DNA from: Harmothoe impar
Lineage: Eukaryota; Annelida; Polychaeta; Phyllodocida; Polynoidae
Assembly (NCBI GenBank): GCA_947462335.1
Contig: OX381710.1
Coordinates: 34,223,204-34,287,203, forward strand
Length of the DNA: 64,000 nt
Direction of reading: 5' to 3'
This document shows, piece after piece, positions 20,752-32,323 of this stretch. The position numbers and the translations under genes are program-made. Below the pieces are notes generated by a model, which was not told the DNA's origin, did not search any database, and saw nothing but the letters and a program-made list of their open reading frames with translations. The stretch's first letter is position 1. Each line of letters opens with the position of its first letter.

Positions 20752-20817
20752 TTTATGATCTGTGTGAACTGTAATGTCAGCTTTCCCGTATAGCCACTGG
20801 TCAAACTTGTGTAGTCA
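20752..20817 (-). pseudogene. RNase H fragment between stop codon and MITE
   Basis: After the TGA at 20815-20817 the same frame continues with L-H-K-F-D-Q-W-L-Y-G-K and VHTDHKP, conserved RNase H sequence, up to the MITE. The stop is thus a point change inside the domain, not the protein's end. Confidence 0.85.
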
Positions 20818-23511
20818 CTGGCATATTGCCAGACATTCTTTCTCCATCTGAGAGTAGCGTTGTTCTGTCGCACTGAGGTGACATGAGCTGAATGCTACAT
20901 GTTGTAACTCACCCTTGGCATTTGGTTGAAGGAGCGCTGCACCCAGTCCTGACTCACTAGCATCCACCTGTAAGGTGACAGGCTTGTCCAAGCAGTAGTA
21001 CAGGAGTGTGGGTGCTGATGTGATGAGGGCCTTGGCGCTCTGGAAGGCTTGCTCTTGTGTGTCTGACCATATGAAGCTTGCACCATCCTTCGTTAGCATC
21101 CGAAGTGGCTGTAGGGTTGAGCTCAAATTCTCGCAGAACTGTGACAAATATGTGGCCATGCCTATAAACCTGAGCAACCCAGCTTTGTTGGTCGGGGTCG
21201 GCATCCCAACGATGGCTGCCACCTTGTCCGGGTCAGGTCGCATTCCATTGTCTGTAATAATGTTGCCCATGAACTTGAGTTCCTTGAGAGCAAACTTGAA
21301 TTTGTCTGGGTTCAGTCTGATATCTTTGGCCACACAGGGCTCCATTAAAGCTACTAGTCTCCTGTCATGGTTGACCTTTGCCACATCATAGCTCTCATCC
21401 TCGCCATACACTAGAATATCATCCGCTATGCATATCGTGCCCTCAAGCCCTTCAAGGGCATCCAAGAGCCTCTTCTGAAACTCCTCTGGTGCACTCGATA
21501 TGCCGAAAGGCAGCCGCAGCCATCTGTATCGGCCATAGGATGTGTGCATAGTGGTTTGCAGTGAAGACTCCTCATCAAGAGGTATGTGTAAGAATCCTTC
21601 ACGGACATCAAGGAGGGAAAAACACTTGGCGTCACCCAACTTGTGCAAGTGCTCCTTCAGTGTGGGGATCTGGAAGAAAGGCCTCATAATCGCCTTATTA
21701 ACTGTCTGACTTGGGTCGAAACACACCCGAAATTTCTTTGGGGTTTCCCTGATGAGGGCATTTGAGCACCATGGGGTGGGTTCATCCACCTTCTCCATGA
21801 TCCCTGGGGCCACATACCTGTCCAATGCTTCCTTCTCCTTTTCCCTCTTGGCGACTGGTACCCGGTGATTGGGCATCTGAACTGGCATGACGTCTGCCTT
21901 CATTTGAAAATGTACAGTGGGGCCAAGGTATCCAAGGCCCTGAAAGCTGCTCTTGTACTCACGTAAGATGGCATCTTTAGTTAGCTTGCCAGCGGGTGGT
22001 AGGCGTCTGGAGAGCGGAATCTGGATAGTCTTTGGAGATGGTGGGCATTGCCCCTGATCTGCTGCATCTACCACATCTGGGGAAAGGGACAGGACCTTAT
22101 CTGCCATGATCTTGATGAGACCTAAACTCTCACTGTCCTCACCAGAAAGCAGTGCAGGCTTGTCACCAATGTCACTGTCTGCTAGCACCTGGAATACTAG
22201 ATCATAGTATCGATTCCCGCGGTCACACAGGAGGTTGATCTGACCAAGCGGTTTCACAGGTGAGGTCTTTTTGTATGGGAAAAGTTGATATGGTGAGCGT
22301 GACATGGTGATGGTGGGAAACAGACGCTTAGCTAGGCGCTCAGGCATTGTGTTGATCCCTGCTGCAGAGTCAATCTGTACCGGGGTTCTGACAAAGCTGT
22401 CCCCCTTGTCTGATAAGAGAAGGTGTGCAAAATACTTATGACCCTTCCTTGCACCGGCCTGAAATGCATCCACATCACCAAGTGAGTAACACTGTTCGTC
22501 GTACTGATCATGAGGGTAGGCACTCTCAGGTGCGCAAGCCTGGTCGCCATCAGCTTGAACTGCATGGACACTGTGTTGCCGGGCTCGATCATCGGTCGGA
22601 GGTTTGTTCGGAGTTCCATGATAACCTCCCCTCCCTCGGCGGTTCCTACGTGACTGGCCAGCACCACGGCCCTGGGACTGTGGACGGCGGTTATCCCCCT
22701 GTGTCTCGAGACAGACGCGGGAGAAGTGATCATTACCGCCACACTTGTCGCAAGTCTTTCCCTTGGCAGGACAGTTCGACCAGGGATGTGGGCCACGTTT
22801 GTCACCACACCAGTGGCATGTGCCGCTCTCACGCTTCAACTGCATGTCCTTGTGGGCCTTTCCCTGGCCCGCCCAGTTGACCGTCTCGTCCGTTCTGCCA
22901 CTCGCCTCGCCAATGAGCTGATTCGCTCTTTTAGCCGCCTCAAGTGTCTTGGCCTCCGCCACCACATCACTCAGGGTCTTCTTTGTGTCGTCGGCTTTGA
23001 CATGGCATTTTAGTAGATCGGCCCGTATGTCACTGCTCCGGAGTCCGAAGATAAATTTGTCGCGACTCATCTCATCCGTCAAGGCATCATAGCCACAAAG
23101 GCTGCAGTCACGTCGTACATGGGTCTCCCAGTCTTGTATAGACTCGTGAGCACCTTGTGTGGCCAACCAGAAGGTGAATCTGTCCGTCAGTAGCGAGGAA
23201 GTGGCCGTGCCGGTGTAATGTATTCTGAGCCGTTCCATCCAGACCCATGGCTTTGCCTTGTCTGCAACCAGGATCTGGGGCTCTATGCTGTACCGGATGA
23301 CCTGTAGTGCCTCATCCGGCATGGACGATCGGAGCGCCGCGATCTCCATCAGCGGCTTGGCATAATACTGGACTCTATGAGTCACCGGGTCCTTGGCCAA
23401 ATCTCTGTATTCGGCCTCTGTACAATAGTCATGGAACCTCATCTCAAAATTTTTTAAGTTCTCTGAGATGTTCCCTGACAGGCTAAGTTCTGGTTTTCTA
23501 GGCCTAGACAT
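20818..23511 (-). pseudogene. gag-pol 5' part: gag, CCHC, protease, RT, start of RNase H
   Basis: One frame from the ATG at 23511 (MSRPRKPEL). Numbered from 23550: gag capsid-like region ~30-230; two zinc knuckles at 245-260 (C-x2-C-x6-H-x4-C, slightly long) and 267-280 (C-x2-C-x4-H-x4-C); retropepsin-like DSAAG at 394-398; reverse transcriptase ~560-780 with LDV (D648) and the IADD active-site box (708-711); RNase H starts ~855 (D863, E904). Gag and pol share a frame with no shift between them. The frame ends at a premature TGA (20815-20817). DSAAG in place of DTG/DSG is noteworthy but seen in some retroelement proteases. Confidence 0.93.
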
Positions 23512-23696
23512 GGTGTAGATGAAGGTGGGTCCTGATCTGAGTTGGAACAATTAGGGCTACTAGTGTGCTAATTACTATTAGATCTGGTGCAATTAGGCCT
23601 ACACTATAATTTCCACTTCCAGACAGTCTGAATGAAAATTGAAGGTGATACCCACTTGTGACTCTGGCTCTTGACAGCTCCTGTGTTTGAAACTGA

Positions 23697-23713
23697 CCCC
23701 ACTTCTGACACCA
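23697..23713 (-). other. primer-binding site for tRNA-Leu
   Basis: TGGTGTCAGAAGTGGG on the minus strand, one base after the 5' LTR, is the exact complement of the 3' end of animal tRNA-Leu of the GTCAGGATGG type (…CCCACTTCTGACA plus CCA). Confidence 0.85.
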
Positions 23714-23714
23714 A

Positions 23715-23877
23715 GTTGGAACATACAAGCTGTGAGTCACAGTGATGTTAGACTTCTTTATTATCAGTTGAGTTACCAGTAGATCTACATCAATACATGT
23801 TGGGACACTGTCTGCCATGTGCGCTCAAGTCCGCCATCTTGGATTCTGGTGTCGCACGTCCGATGCGCCCCCCAACA
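23715..23877 (-). repeat. 5' LTR
   Basis: 163 bp, matching the 3' LTR. It has no obvious TATA box. The YY1-like CCATCTTGG lies ~30-50 bp from its start, where an initiator-type promoter would be expected. Confidence 0.93.
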
Positions 23878-23882
23878 ATATA

Positions 23883-24216
23883 AGGCTGTGTCTCACGACC
23901 TTGGGCCAATGTTTTTGTCTCTGACTGGGTGCCAGCTCTGACCGGGTGCCAGCTCTGACCGGGTGCCAGCTCTGACCAGGTGCCAGCTCTGACCGGCCTG
24001 AATTAAAACAGGTTATTTAGGGCAAATGATGATAAAAATGGGCAACTAATGACTAGTTTAAAGAGTTATAACATCCATTAACCTTTTCAGCCAAATTCTA
24101 TATCCATCTGCCCTAAATAACCCGTTTTTTATTCAGGCCGGTCAGAGCTGGCACCCGGTCAGAGCTGGCACCCGGTCAGAGACAAAAACATTGGCCCAAG
24201 GTCGTGAGACACAGCC
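23883..24216 (+). mobile_element. foldback element (GGCTGTGTCTCA family), copy 2
   Basis: GGCTGTGTCTCACGACCTTGG...GACTGGGTGCCAGCTCTGAC (the GGGTGCCAGCTCTGACC unit four times) is mirrored by GGTCAGAGCTGGCACCCGGTC (twice) ... GAGACACAGCC, enclosing AACAGGTTATTTAGGG and its inverse. The retrotransposon's ATATA duplication abuts its left end, so the LTR element inserted at the foldback's edge. Confidence 0.85.
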
Positions 24217-24559
24217 ATATGGTTGACCCATTCAATACCTCTTGATACCAAGTTACTAGAAGTCTCTACCTACCCCCTAGCTAAAATGGGAAGGCTTCAT
24301 AAAAGGGTCATTTAACATAGGATCAGATATGGGCAGTGTGATCGGTCAGACGCTCCAGCCACCCTACTCACAGCGCCGAACCGATCCAGCCAATTCGTTG
24401 ACTCTATGCTGAACTCCAACTGCCGGTACTGGGGACCAACTCTTCACTACCCGCTCATCCAACTACCAACCGCCAGCAGGTGGCCAATCCCCAGCAAGTT
24501 GGAATGCTCCAACCGCCTAAGTCAACCGTACCAGCGAGTGCGCTCGCTTTCTCCACCAG

Positions 24560-24733
24560 TGTAACGGTCACGGAAAAATCGTCTGGAGAAAGCGGGACTC
24601 AAACCCACGACCTCCTGACTCCGCATCCAAGTGCTCTACCACTGAGCTACTTCCCCGTCTGACAATCTGACCGCGCCGTACATTACTGGGTTGGTTCGGT
24701 GCTCGGAAGGGGGTGGTAACCACTTCCCTTACA
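24560..24733 (-). mobile_element. tRNA-bearing short element, copy 2
   Basis: Matches 13883-14060 over its length with the same ends (GTGTAACGG and CCCTTACAC). It contains the tRNA-like block at 24585-24656. Confidence 0.7.
24585..24656 (-). pseudogene. tRNA-like sequence inside short element, copy 2
   Basis: Same 72-nt block as 13911-13982 with a few changes (GGTTTGAGTCCC in the T loop, ATGCGGA in the anticodon loop). The anticodon stem again fails to pair. Confidence 0.6.
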
Positions 24734-24739
24734 CAATGA

Positions 24740-26340
24740 ACATTTTGTTTAAGGTCTTAATTATTTAACATGTTTTCTGACATTACTACAGAGAGAAGTA
24801 AGGAATATACCATTAGGTATAAATGGTGTAAAATGTTAGCTTATAGTTTTATCTTTGTGACTTAACTATTTGAACTGTCCAGAAATATACCAGACATTCC
24901 TAAGGAAAATGGTGATCTTCAGTTATCATGATATTGAGTTTCTATCATTATGAGACACAAAGTGTATGGTTTAGATAGAAGTATTTATGTTAGGTGTTGA
25001 CTTCTGTTACAAGTGTAGACAATGACTCTGAGTTGAGTTTTTTGAGTTTGTTAAAGAATATATTGATTGAATTTTCACATCAATGATGATGAGCCTTTAA
25101 ATAATTACCATATTGAACCACATGTGCAACATAACACAGAATGGTGACACTTTACCGATCATCCATACAACATTTAATAACAGTGACATAATAGGTAGTA
25201 CAGCGAGTAAACAACGAATGCAAATCCATATGATAATTTTCAAAAACCACTACTTCCCACCAACATATATCATGTTATAGTTTTACATACAGTTTATCAT
25301 TACTGCAATGGCTAATGTAATAAATATGTATTATGCCAAAAGATATGCCGTCTATTGTAGCTTACCCAAATTTTAGAGGACTGGTATTCATCTTAGTTAG
25401 CTTGAGAGGATCAACCAGATCAGCATCCTGTTCATGTTATGTAAAAACCTGTACCTTTTATTTGTATGCATAGGTCAGTAATGACCTCCCTTTTGTTGTC
25501 AATAAAAGCTATTATTATTATTATTATTATTAAAGTTTACATATCTGGAAGGTGATGGCTGCATAAGGGGCCATTCCGCAAGACGGGGAGAAACACGAGG
25601 AAGGGGGGGGGAAGGGAGAGATACATGTAATGTGCTTATGTATGAGGGGGAATGATAGTCTAGGGCTGGGAGGTACAGCACAGCTCTATAGGCACCAGAC
25701 TACAGTTCATGTCTCTACCACCAGGTGAAATAGTGGAGTTCTAATCGACCTGTTAGACACATAGAGTAGTCTCGCATATATGTTGTTAAGGCCTAGGTTT
25801 TTGTGACAATAAACGTCTGTAAACTACATACATGTTCCGAGTTGCACTCTCTCATTGGTTCAGAGAGCCTCCTACGCTCCCTGGGGTCTTGTACGACGCC
25901 CTTGTAGGGCGCTTTTTGCAAAAGAAAAAAATCATTTTCCAAACTTCACATTAAGAAATTAGGCGTACTGAGCAAAGGCACCATTGAAGAATTTACCAGG
26001 GATGCAAAAAAACATGCTTCTAACTCTATAGGAACCCCCTAAAAGAAATTACCAAAGTACATATTTTTTTGCTGACTGAAGACAAACATGAAACTACTGG
26101 CATGGACGTTTCATTTACCTTGACATTCAGTGAAAAGCATATGGGAGCTCACCTTTTGAAGTGTGTGAGATGCTTTTTGTCAGACTAAATTGCCAACATA
26201 GAAGCCGATAGAAGCCGATCTGTGGACGAAAGTCTATGGAAAGTGGGTGGGGTTGGGGCATCCATCCATCCGTAAAATTTTACTAAAAAACAGTTTAATG
26301 AATCACAATAATATTATTTTCATACACCTTTATTACAGTT
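24740..26340. other. no gene seen; (TTA)n microsatellite at ~25510-25532
   Basis: AT-rich sequence. The only structured items are the TTA repeat and a G-run near 25602. Frames are short and have no splice support. Confidence 0.5.
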
Positions 26341-26349
26341 ACATCAATA

Positions 26350-26560
26350 CATATTACTGTGAATGTAGATAATTATTTTCGAGTGGACAAATTTTCGCGC
26401 ATTTGCTAAAACGGACATTTTCGTTGGTACTAAAATTCGCGGATTTCCGAGATTTGGACATTTGATTCTATAGTGTATAAATATTTTGCTCTGTACATAT
26501 TTTTGCGGATATTTAAAAATCGCTAAGATCGCGAAACTATGTAGGTTTACAGTATACACA
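26350..26560 (-). repeat. TTCGCG-rich dispersed repeat remnant
   Basis: Spaced AAATTTTCGCGCATTTGC, AAATTCGCGGATTT, TTTTGCGGATATTT and ATCGCGAAAC motifs ending at a GGTTTACAGTATAC-like end. This pattern is typical of dispersed elements in marine invertebrates. The adjacent TTCAAAGGAAAAACAAATCC also occurs at ~6187. Confidence 0.35.
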
Positions 26561-27270
26561 TAGCTTTGTATGGGTTCATTCAAAGGAAAAACAAATCCCT
26601 CAGTCTGACCCAGGGCACCCTCGGTTTTAGTTAGAGGGTTTTGGAGAAAATTAATTAGATTTTGCAGTCAAAGTTCGACGACCATGCATTCATTTCCTGT
26701 CGCATAATTTGAATAAAAATAGCATTACAGCTAGCTTTTAGGTTCTGACTCTTTGTACCATTTATGATTACATTCAAAGATTTGGGGGGAAACCCTAATT
26801 CTTTCTTGCGAACAAAACTAAATGAAAAATGTCTATTTAATGTTAAGAACAGCTCTTTGTTGACTAATGCTAAAGAATCGCAGAGCGACCTTTAATCTTA
26901 AAACGCCCACTTTTCCAATAATCTTAATCAGTTTCCAGGCCTATCCTCTAGATGGCACCACTGTAAGTTGGTAACATTGCTGTATACTAGTATGCTGTTT
27001 CTTTTTTGAAACTGTAAAAGAGCAATAACAAAACCTATTTACTTTTAAAGGATGTGATGGTTGAGACTAGAGGAAAGGACATTCAGACTCACAGTGGTGC
27101 CATCTAGAGAAGAGGGGGGAATCATTAAGATAACAGGGAAAACAGGTTTTTAAGATTACAGGGATAATCTGTGGTGTCAAGTCAATTCGCAGGTTCGTCC
27201 CGTCCCTTGTTGCACCTGCAATTGCTGAGAACGGGTGAGATTTAAAAAAGTGAAACGCTTTTGTAGGGGT

Positions 27271-27737
27271 TGTGGAAGTATCACACGAACACAGGTTCCA
27301 AATTCGGTTTGAATGCAACAGGTTTATTCAGTCACGATCACAGCCTCAAAGTAACACGAAGGTTTGTTCGGTTTAATTAGATAACCAACTCGAAATGTAC
27401 AGCGTTCTACCTTTAGCTCGAAGTCAGCAAAGCTGGATGATCTAGTCCTGAGCCAGCATGGCTGGTGCAGGAGCCAGAGAGTGGGAGGGGTGTAGGTGCC
27501 CCGTGATCAAAAAAGGTAACGAAGGTATCGAAGGGTGTGGGTCTGAGCTCGTCCTGGGACGAACTCCCTGAGGTAGCCAACCTCGGCCTCTTATATACCC
27601 TGAGCGCGGACCTGCCTGGCTCCGCTACCGGATAATCAAAAGGACATGGCGTAGGTGTTGCCACCTAGTGTCCGAAGGAGGCACTTCCTGCGTTGACTCC
27701 ACGAGCCAGACTAGATCTGGGGGGGGAAGAGCTAACA
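27271..27737 (-). mobile_element. possible solo LTR
   Basis: Minus strand TGTTAGCTC... to ...ATACTTCCACA with a GGTATATAAGAGG TATA box (~27590) and an AATAAA signal (~27323) in promoter-to-polyA order. There is no primer site, coding region or clear target duplication, so the ends are provisional. Confidence 0.45.
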
Positions 27738-27739
27738 TG

Positions 27740-29252
27740 ATAACCAATAGTTGGTATGAATAGTGGACTAGGGTAATTTGAGTATGCTGATTCCATTTTT
27801 TCCATGTGCAAAGCTGTGTCTAGATCGGAACAAGGTCAAAATGAAGGTCAAAGTCAGGGTATTGGGGGAAGAATTGGTCTCCAGGTTATCCCCCTGAGGG
27901 ACTGAGGGATTCGGATCTGGTGTGTGTAGAGCCATATAGGTGTCATTAAAAGTTCAGATATGAGATCAAAGGTCAAGGTCACCCATAAAAATGTCAAATC
28001 AGAAAATTTACTGATATTTATAGGGGCAGTGCTCAGTTAATATGCATAGCCAGCCATATGTTTGATATTGTTTGTCGTTTTACTTGTCTTGGATCATCTA
28101 TGAAAAAAATACATGACCTTGTCCAAGGTCAAGGTCATATTTCTCAAGGTCAAAACATCCCAAAAATCTTATATAGAGAATATTAGAAAGATTATCGCTG
28201 TGAACCTGGTTCTAGAAAAGATACAATTTGCAAGTACACAAAGGAAATTTCCAGCCGTCTAATATGACTATTAACTATATGACTATCAACTGGCCCTGTA
28301 AACTGTAATTTGGGCCTTAACCACCGGCCCTATGCCATGGGAGTATGCAAACTTGTTGTCTATGTGCTCCCTGGGATAGTGGCTAAGGAGTAAAATAAGT
28401 TGTATTAGAAACATAATATACATCTTTCTGACAAGGGGGTGTAATATTCATGCTAAATATTTTTGGACTGATTCAAAAATTATTATTCATTGTTTCTAAG
28501 CAGGAGCTGTAATTTAGTGGTACTGCTGCCGTAGGGCAGCGCTGTTGCTGTCCTATGGCAGCAGTGGTTTTTCAAGGGTATTTTAGATGCTGCCCAGAGG
28601 CAGCAGCGGCCCTTAAAGCCCCATCTCTCCTATAAATAGGGCTGAGTACCTGTCCCGACTGCGCCCTGACTGTCGGTGGAGGGGTACCGAGACCTGCGGG
28701 TTTAAAGGGTTAACATAAGGTGTAGACTACAAGTGATTAACCTTTACAATGAATGTTATGTACATGTTTTATTGTTTAGAAAGAGTTTGAGATTCTGGTT
28801 ACTTCCTCCATTATAATGTGACCTTGACATTGACTTTGACCTTAACCTATGTATGCAGTATGAGAGTATGACCATATTATAAAAGACTTATTTCCTATCT
28901 ACAATATATTTTGTATTTAGATGGAAATGTGTATACCCTGATATAAATCAAATTGGGACCTTTGACCTTGGATTTGACCTTGTTCTGACCTACATAGAGC
29001 TTTACACATGGCAGAATCAGACTCAGCACCCTAGAATTACCCTAATCCAACCTTCATATCAACTATTAGGCTCCATGTAAGGTCAAAGTTAAATAATAAT
29101 CAAATTGTGACCTTAGATTTGGCCTTGTTCCGACCTAGACAGAGCTTTACACGTGGCAGAATCGGACTCAGCACCCACAAATTACCCTAATGCAACCTTC
29201 ATATCAAGTATTGGTCTCCATGTCAGGTCAAAGTTAAATAATGACATTCTGC
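27740..29252 (+). mobile_element. foldback element rich in AGGTCA half-sites
   Basis: The left arm (ACCAATAGTTGGTATGAA, ACTAGGGTAATTTG, AGATCGGAACAAGGTCAAA) is inverted in the right arm, which is itself duplicated (28925-29085 and 29090-29252: GTTCTGACCTA/GTTCCGACCTA, ATTACCCTAAT, AACCTTCATATCAA). AAGGTCAAGGTCA-type direct repeats occur throughout. The centre (~28515-28620) holds GC-rich hairpins (GCTGCCGTAGGGCAGC, GCTGCCCAGAGGCAGC). Confidence 0.65.
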
Positions 29253-30212
29253 CTGCTTGGATCCCCAACTAATATGTACACGTATTATTCGTGCCCCTAC
29301 ACTTTCAAGGACAGAAATGTCAATAGTAATGCACAAAGAGACTGACATGAAAACTCCGAAGCAATAGACCGCCTTCACAATAGACCGCCTTTATTGACTG
29401 GGTGGGTGAAGGGGGGGGGGGGCACTTGTTGATAGTGACTGCAGATGGGTCAAAAGTGACCTGGCGACCTGGGCTGTTTTGGAGGCAACTTTCGACCTAA
29501 GGCAATGATAAAAACGACTTAGCGACTTTTGGTCAAAAATGACTATAATAGAATAAAGAGTCCAAAAAGGCGACTTTGTGACCTGGACCTCTTAATTTCG
29601 GCGACTTTCCGACCTCAGGGGGGGACCCATCTGCACCCCCTTGATATGTAATACAAGTGCAGGGGCGGGCCAGGCATTTTGAAAGTGGGGGTTGGGGACA
29701 AGGAGGGTTTCTGGTAAGTTTTGACCTTTTAGGTTTGACCTTTTTTAGGGTTGGTCAAAAGTGGGGGTGGGGGACATGTCCCCCTGTCTCCTCCAGTTGC
29801 CACTCCCCTGATCATGAGGGGACACAGTCAACTCCCTCTGAATCTGAATCCAAATCATACTTTTTGTGATGAAAAACCTACGAGTTGGTCTGCATGTCTG
29901 TCTGTCGACGATCACAGTGGGTTACACAATCTTCTTTGAATAAAAGGACGTGATTTCGTGCAGCAGGGCCTTATGCAAAACGGTTTCCCAGCGAAGTGAG
30001 ATATGTAAAAATAACGTTAGTTTAATTTTTGAAGGCTGTAATGCAAGTGTGGACTAACAAAGTGCACTGCCGTGTACCCTGAAAACATGTCTTTGTAAAT
30101 ATATCAGTCAATAAAATTTTACATGCTGCCTTCTTAATAAAATAATGGTTTGAGAGGTTTTCACATTTTAGCCAAATAGTGGCATCTGTGCAATTGCGTG
30201 GGCGACCCTTAA

Positions 30213-30414
30213 CCCATTGAGGCCAGCCAAGAAAAAATAATTCTAGCCAGGGGGGCGCAATCTTTTTCAATTTCTTTCCCAGGGGCCGGGGGTTTCCAAA
30301 ATCCCATAGAGTTAAGTCAATTATAATCGACATCCGGCCCCACATGGTGTAGTAAATAGTCTACATCCGGCCAGGGATGGATGTTGACTATAATCGACAT
30401 TCACCCTCAATGGG
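30213..30414 (+). mobile_element. piggyBac-like MITE
   Basis: 202 bp flanked by TTAA (30209-30212 and 30415-30418) with ends CCCATTGAGG and CCTCAATGGG. TTAA targets and CCC/GGG ends are the piggyBac hallmark. The interior has TAATCGACATCCGGCC repeats and no transposase. Confidence 0.7.
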
Positions 30415-30985
30415 TTAAAAAGAGTCTACTTTACAGAGATGGCTAAACTATCTTATGTTAAACAAAGGTGAGACATTAGGTGAGACCAAAGAGCAAGAAA
30501 TCATCCTTAATTTTTCTAATATCTAATTATAAACATGATGTTATCTATCCAGAAATGATGCTTTCAAGTAATTTTGAGGAATCATTATAGTGTTACTATT
30601 GCGTTGTCATACTATAGCTATGGTCTGCAGACCCTAACGAATAATAAATTGCCCACTCGACCACATGCGGAACAAACCGTGCCTTCTGGTGCTAAATATT
30701 CCATGTGCATGGCAACTAGGCAGGTGTAGACATGCAAGTGCCTCAGTTGTTACTGCATTTTATTTATCATCTGGTGTCACCTATGCAAACACCACTATAA
30801 TATCAATCCCCCATGAAGACACTAAATGTTTAAAAAGCTTTATGGACCATGGTTGACTGCCACAGAATAATCAATATCTGTATTCTAAACCCTTCTGCCT
30901 TGAACTGTGCATAGAGTTGACTGTACCATTATGTCTTCCAGTTAACACAAGGAAGTTCATAGAAGAGTTCAGTCTCTATAACCTC

Positions 30986-32316
30986 ATGATGCAGGCACTA
31001 ATTGTCCTGATCCTACTTCTTTGTACATCTACAAGTAAGTACCAAATCAAAACCTTGTTTCATGATGAAGTAAGATATGCCAGACTATTTAATCTGAGGA
31101 CAGTTGCAATATTATATAAGTTTTGGGGAAATAACCGGAACAACATAGTATAATGTAGAGGTTTTACAAATATAATATAGAATCAGTGTTCATTTACAAC
31201 ATTTGGATGAAGGAAAATTATAGGAAGCTGTGGAAAGACATCAGGAATCCACTTCATTCACATAACCCTTGTTTATCTATTTCGGTTTCATATCAGGTAC
31301 TATAAATGTATCATAATATAAATCTAAAGTTCAAATGATATGAATCCACATCTAACTAACCTAAAATTCAAATCTCAGGAGCCACACCAGATTTTTGCCA
31401 CACCTACTTGGGCAAACAGAGATGCATGTGGAAATGCAGTCAGACTATGAATCATCAGGATGCACAGGGAATTTGTCGACAAAATGGTGGTCACATATTC
31501 ATCCCTGAAGGTGTCCCAGAACCTTGGCTGACCATATCGAATGCACTTTCACTGGTCATGTAAATATACGTGCCTCTCTTTCTTCTAGATATTCTATAAT
31601 ACAAAGACATAAGACATGATTGAACTTGAAAGGATTATTGGGCTATTATTATGATGAAGATATCTGATGAATTATGACTCACTGGTCCCTTTTTGTATTT
31701 GTGTCTAAATATATAACCATAAATTACGTGCCAGGAAACCAACATGGGTTACCTGGGTATAATCAAGAGACGATAAGAGTGGCGGGAACCGCCGGGTAAC
31801 ATAGCCAGCGCGCATGCGCGGGGTCTGGCTTCCGCCTTGCTCGTGTGAGAGGTGGCCATATTGTAGTAGAGACTCGAGGAGAGCAGTCGCCAGCATGGAA
31901 ATTAATTTTTATTATTTTTTTTTATTGTTATTTGTAATAAATAGGCAGGTCAATTTAGGCCTTGCTAAGCCCAAATCTGTTGTACGTTATCTATGCATAC
32001 TTATAGTAGAAGTTTACGGTAGTATTGTTACATTGTTCTAAGGATAGGAGGAGGAGATTATACAAAATCATGATAGGGTTAGTGAACATAAGTAACACAA
32101 CAACACTTTCATATTAAAGGGATGAAGGCTACTGGATTGGTATAACAGACAAGGTACAAGAAGGTACTTGGAAAAACATCCATGGGAAGACACCAACCTA
32201 CATGAAGCCCCCTGATGGCAGTAACACTGAAAGTAGGGACTGCATGACCCTTAACTCAGAAAATGGCTTTGTAGGAATTATAGGCTGCTCTTTGGGGAGA
32301 TATTGCATATGCCAAG
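30986..32316 (+). CDS. C-type lectin-like secreted protein, copy B (exons 30986-31034, 31379-31559, 32120-32316)
   Basis: Exon 1 starts ATGATG (30986) and encodes a hydrophobic signal peptide (MMQALIVLILLLCTST), ending A|GTAAGT in phase 1. Exon 2 (after AAATCTCAG) has C-H-T-Y-L-G-K, C-x-W-x-C, a Q-N-G-G-H segment and the WLTISNAL strand, ending AT|GTAAAT in phase 2. Exon 3 (after TATTAAAG) has YWIGITD, GTWKNIHG, DCMTL and the closing C-I-C-Q, ending G|GTAAGT in phase 1. All three phases agree. The CTLD is nearly complete, but the Ca2+-binding EPN/QPD and WND motifs are missing. At least one further exon is needed; the conserved frame near 33575-33675 is a candidate. Compared with copy A, intron 2 has gained 31726-32070 and intron 3 has gained three insertions. 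Confidence 0.82.
31726..32070 (+). mobile_element. ~345-bp insertion in intron 2 of copy B with CpG-rich promoter-like core
   Basis: Copy A runs straight from TAAACATGAATTAC to TAGGGTTAGTGAAC, whereas copy B has ~345 bp here. The insert carries GCGCGCATGCGCGG (NRF1-type motif, ~31808), GGCCATATTG and, later, an AATAAA. It could be a solo LTR or retroposed promoter. No TIR or clear target duplication. Confidence 0.5.
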
Positions 32317-32323
32317 GTAAGTA

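Larger units (their letters stand above)
18501..23877 (-). mobile_element. complete Metaviridae-type LTR retrotransposon, inactivated
   Basis: 5.4 kb, with LTRs of 162 bp (18501-18662) and 163 bp (23715-23877) that differ mainly by one C and one A/G. They begin TGTTGGGGG and end TTCCAAC or CTCCAAC on the minus strand, and the whole is flanked by ATATA (18496-18500 and 23878-23882). The internal order is PBS, gag, CCHC knuckles, protease, RT, RNase H, integrase, polypurine tract. That order defines the gypsy-like (Metaviridae) type; a short-LTR, tRNA-Leu-primed lineage such as Mag/SURL is likely. Near-identical LTRs point to recent insertion. A stop codon at 20815-20817 and a 149-bp MITE at 20601-20749 break pol. 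Confidence 0.95.
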
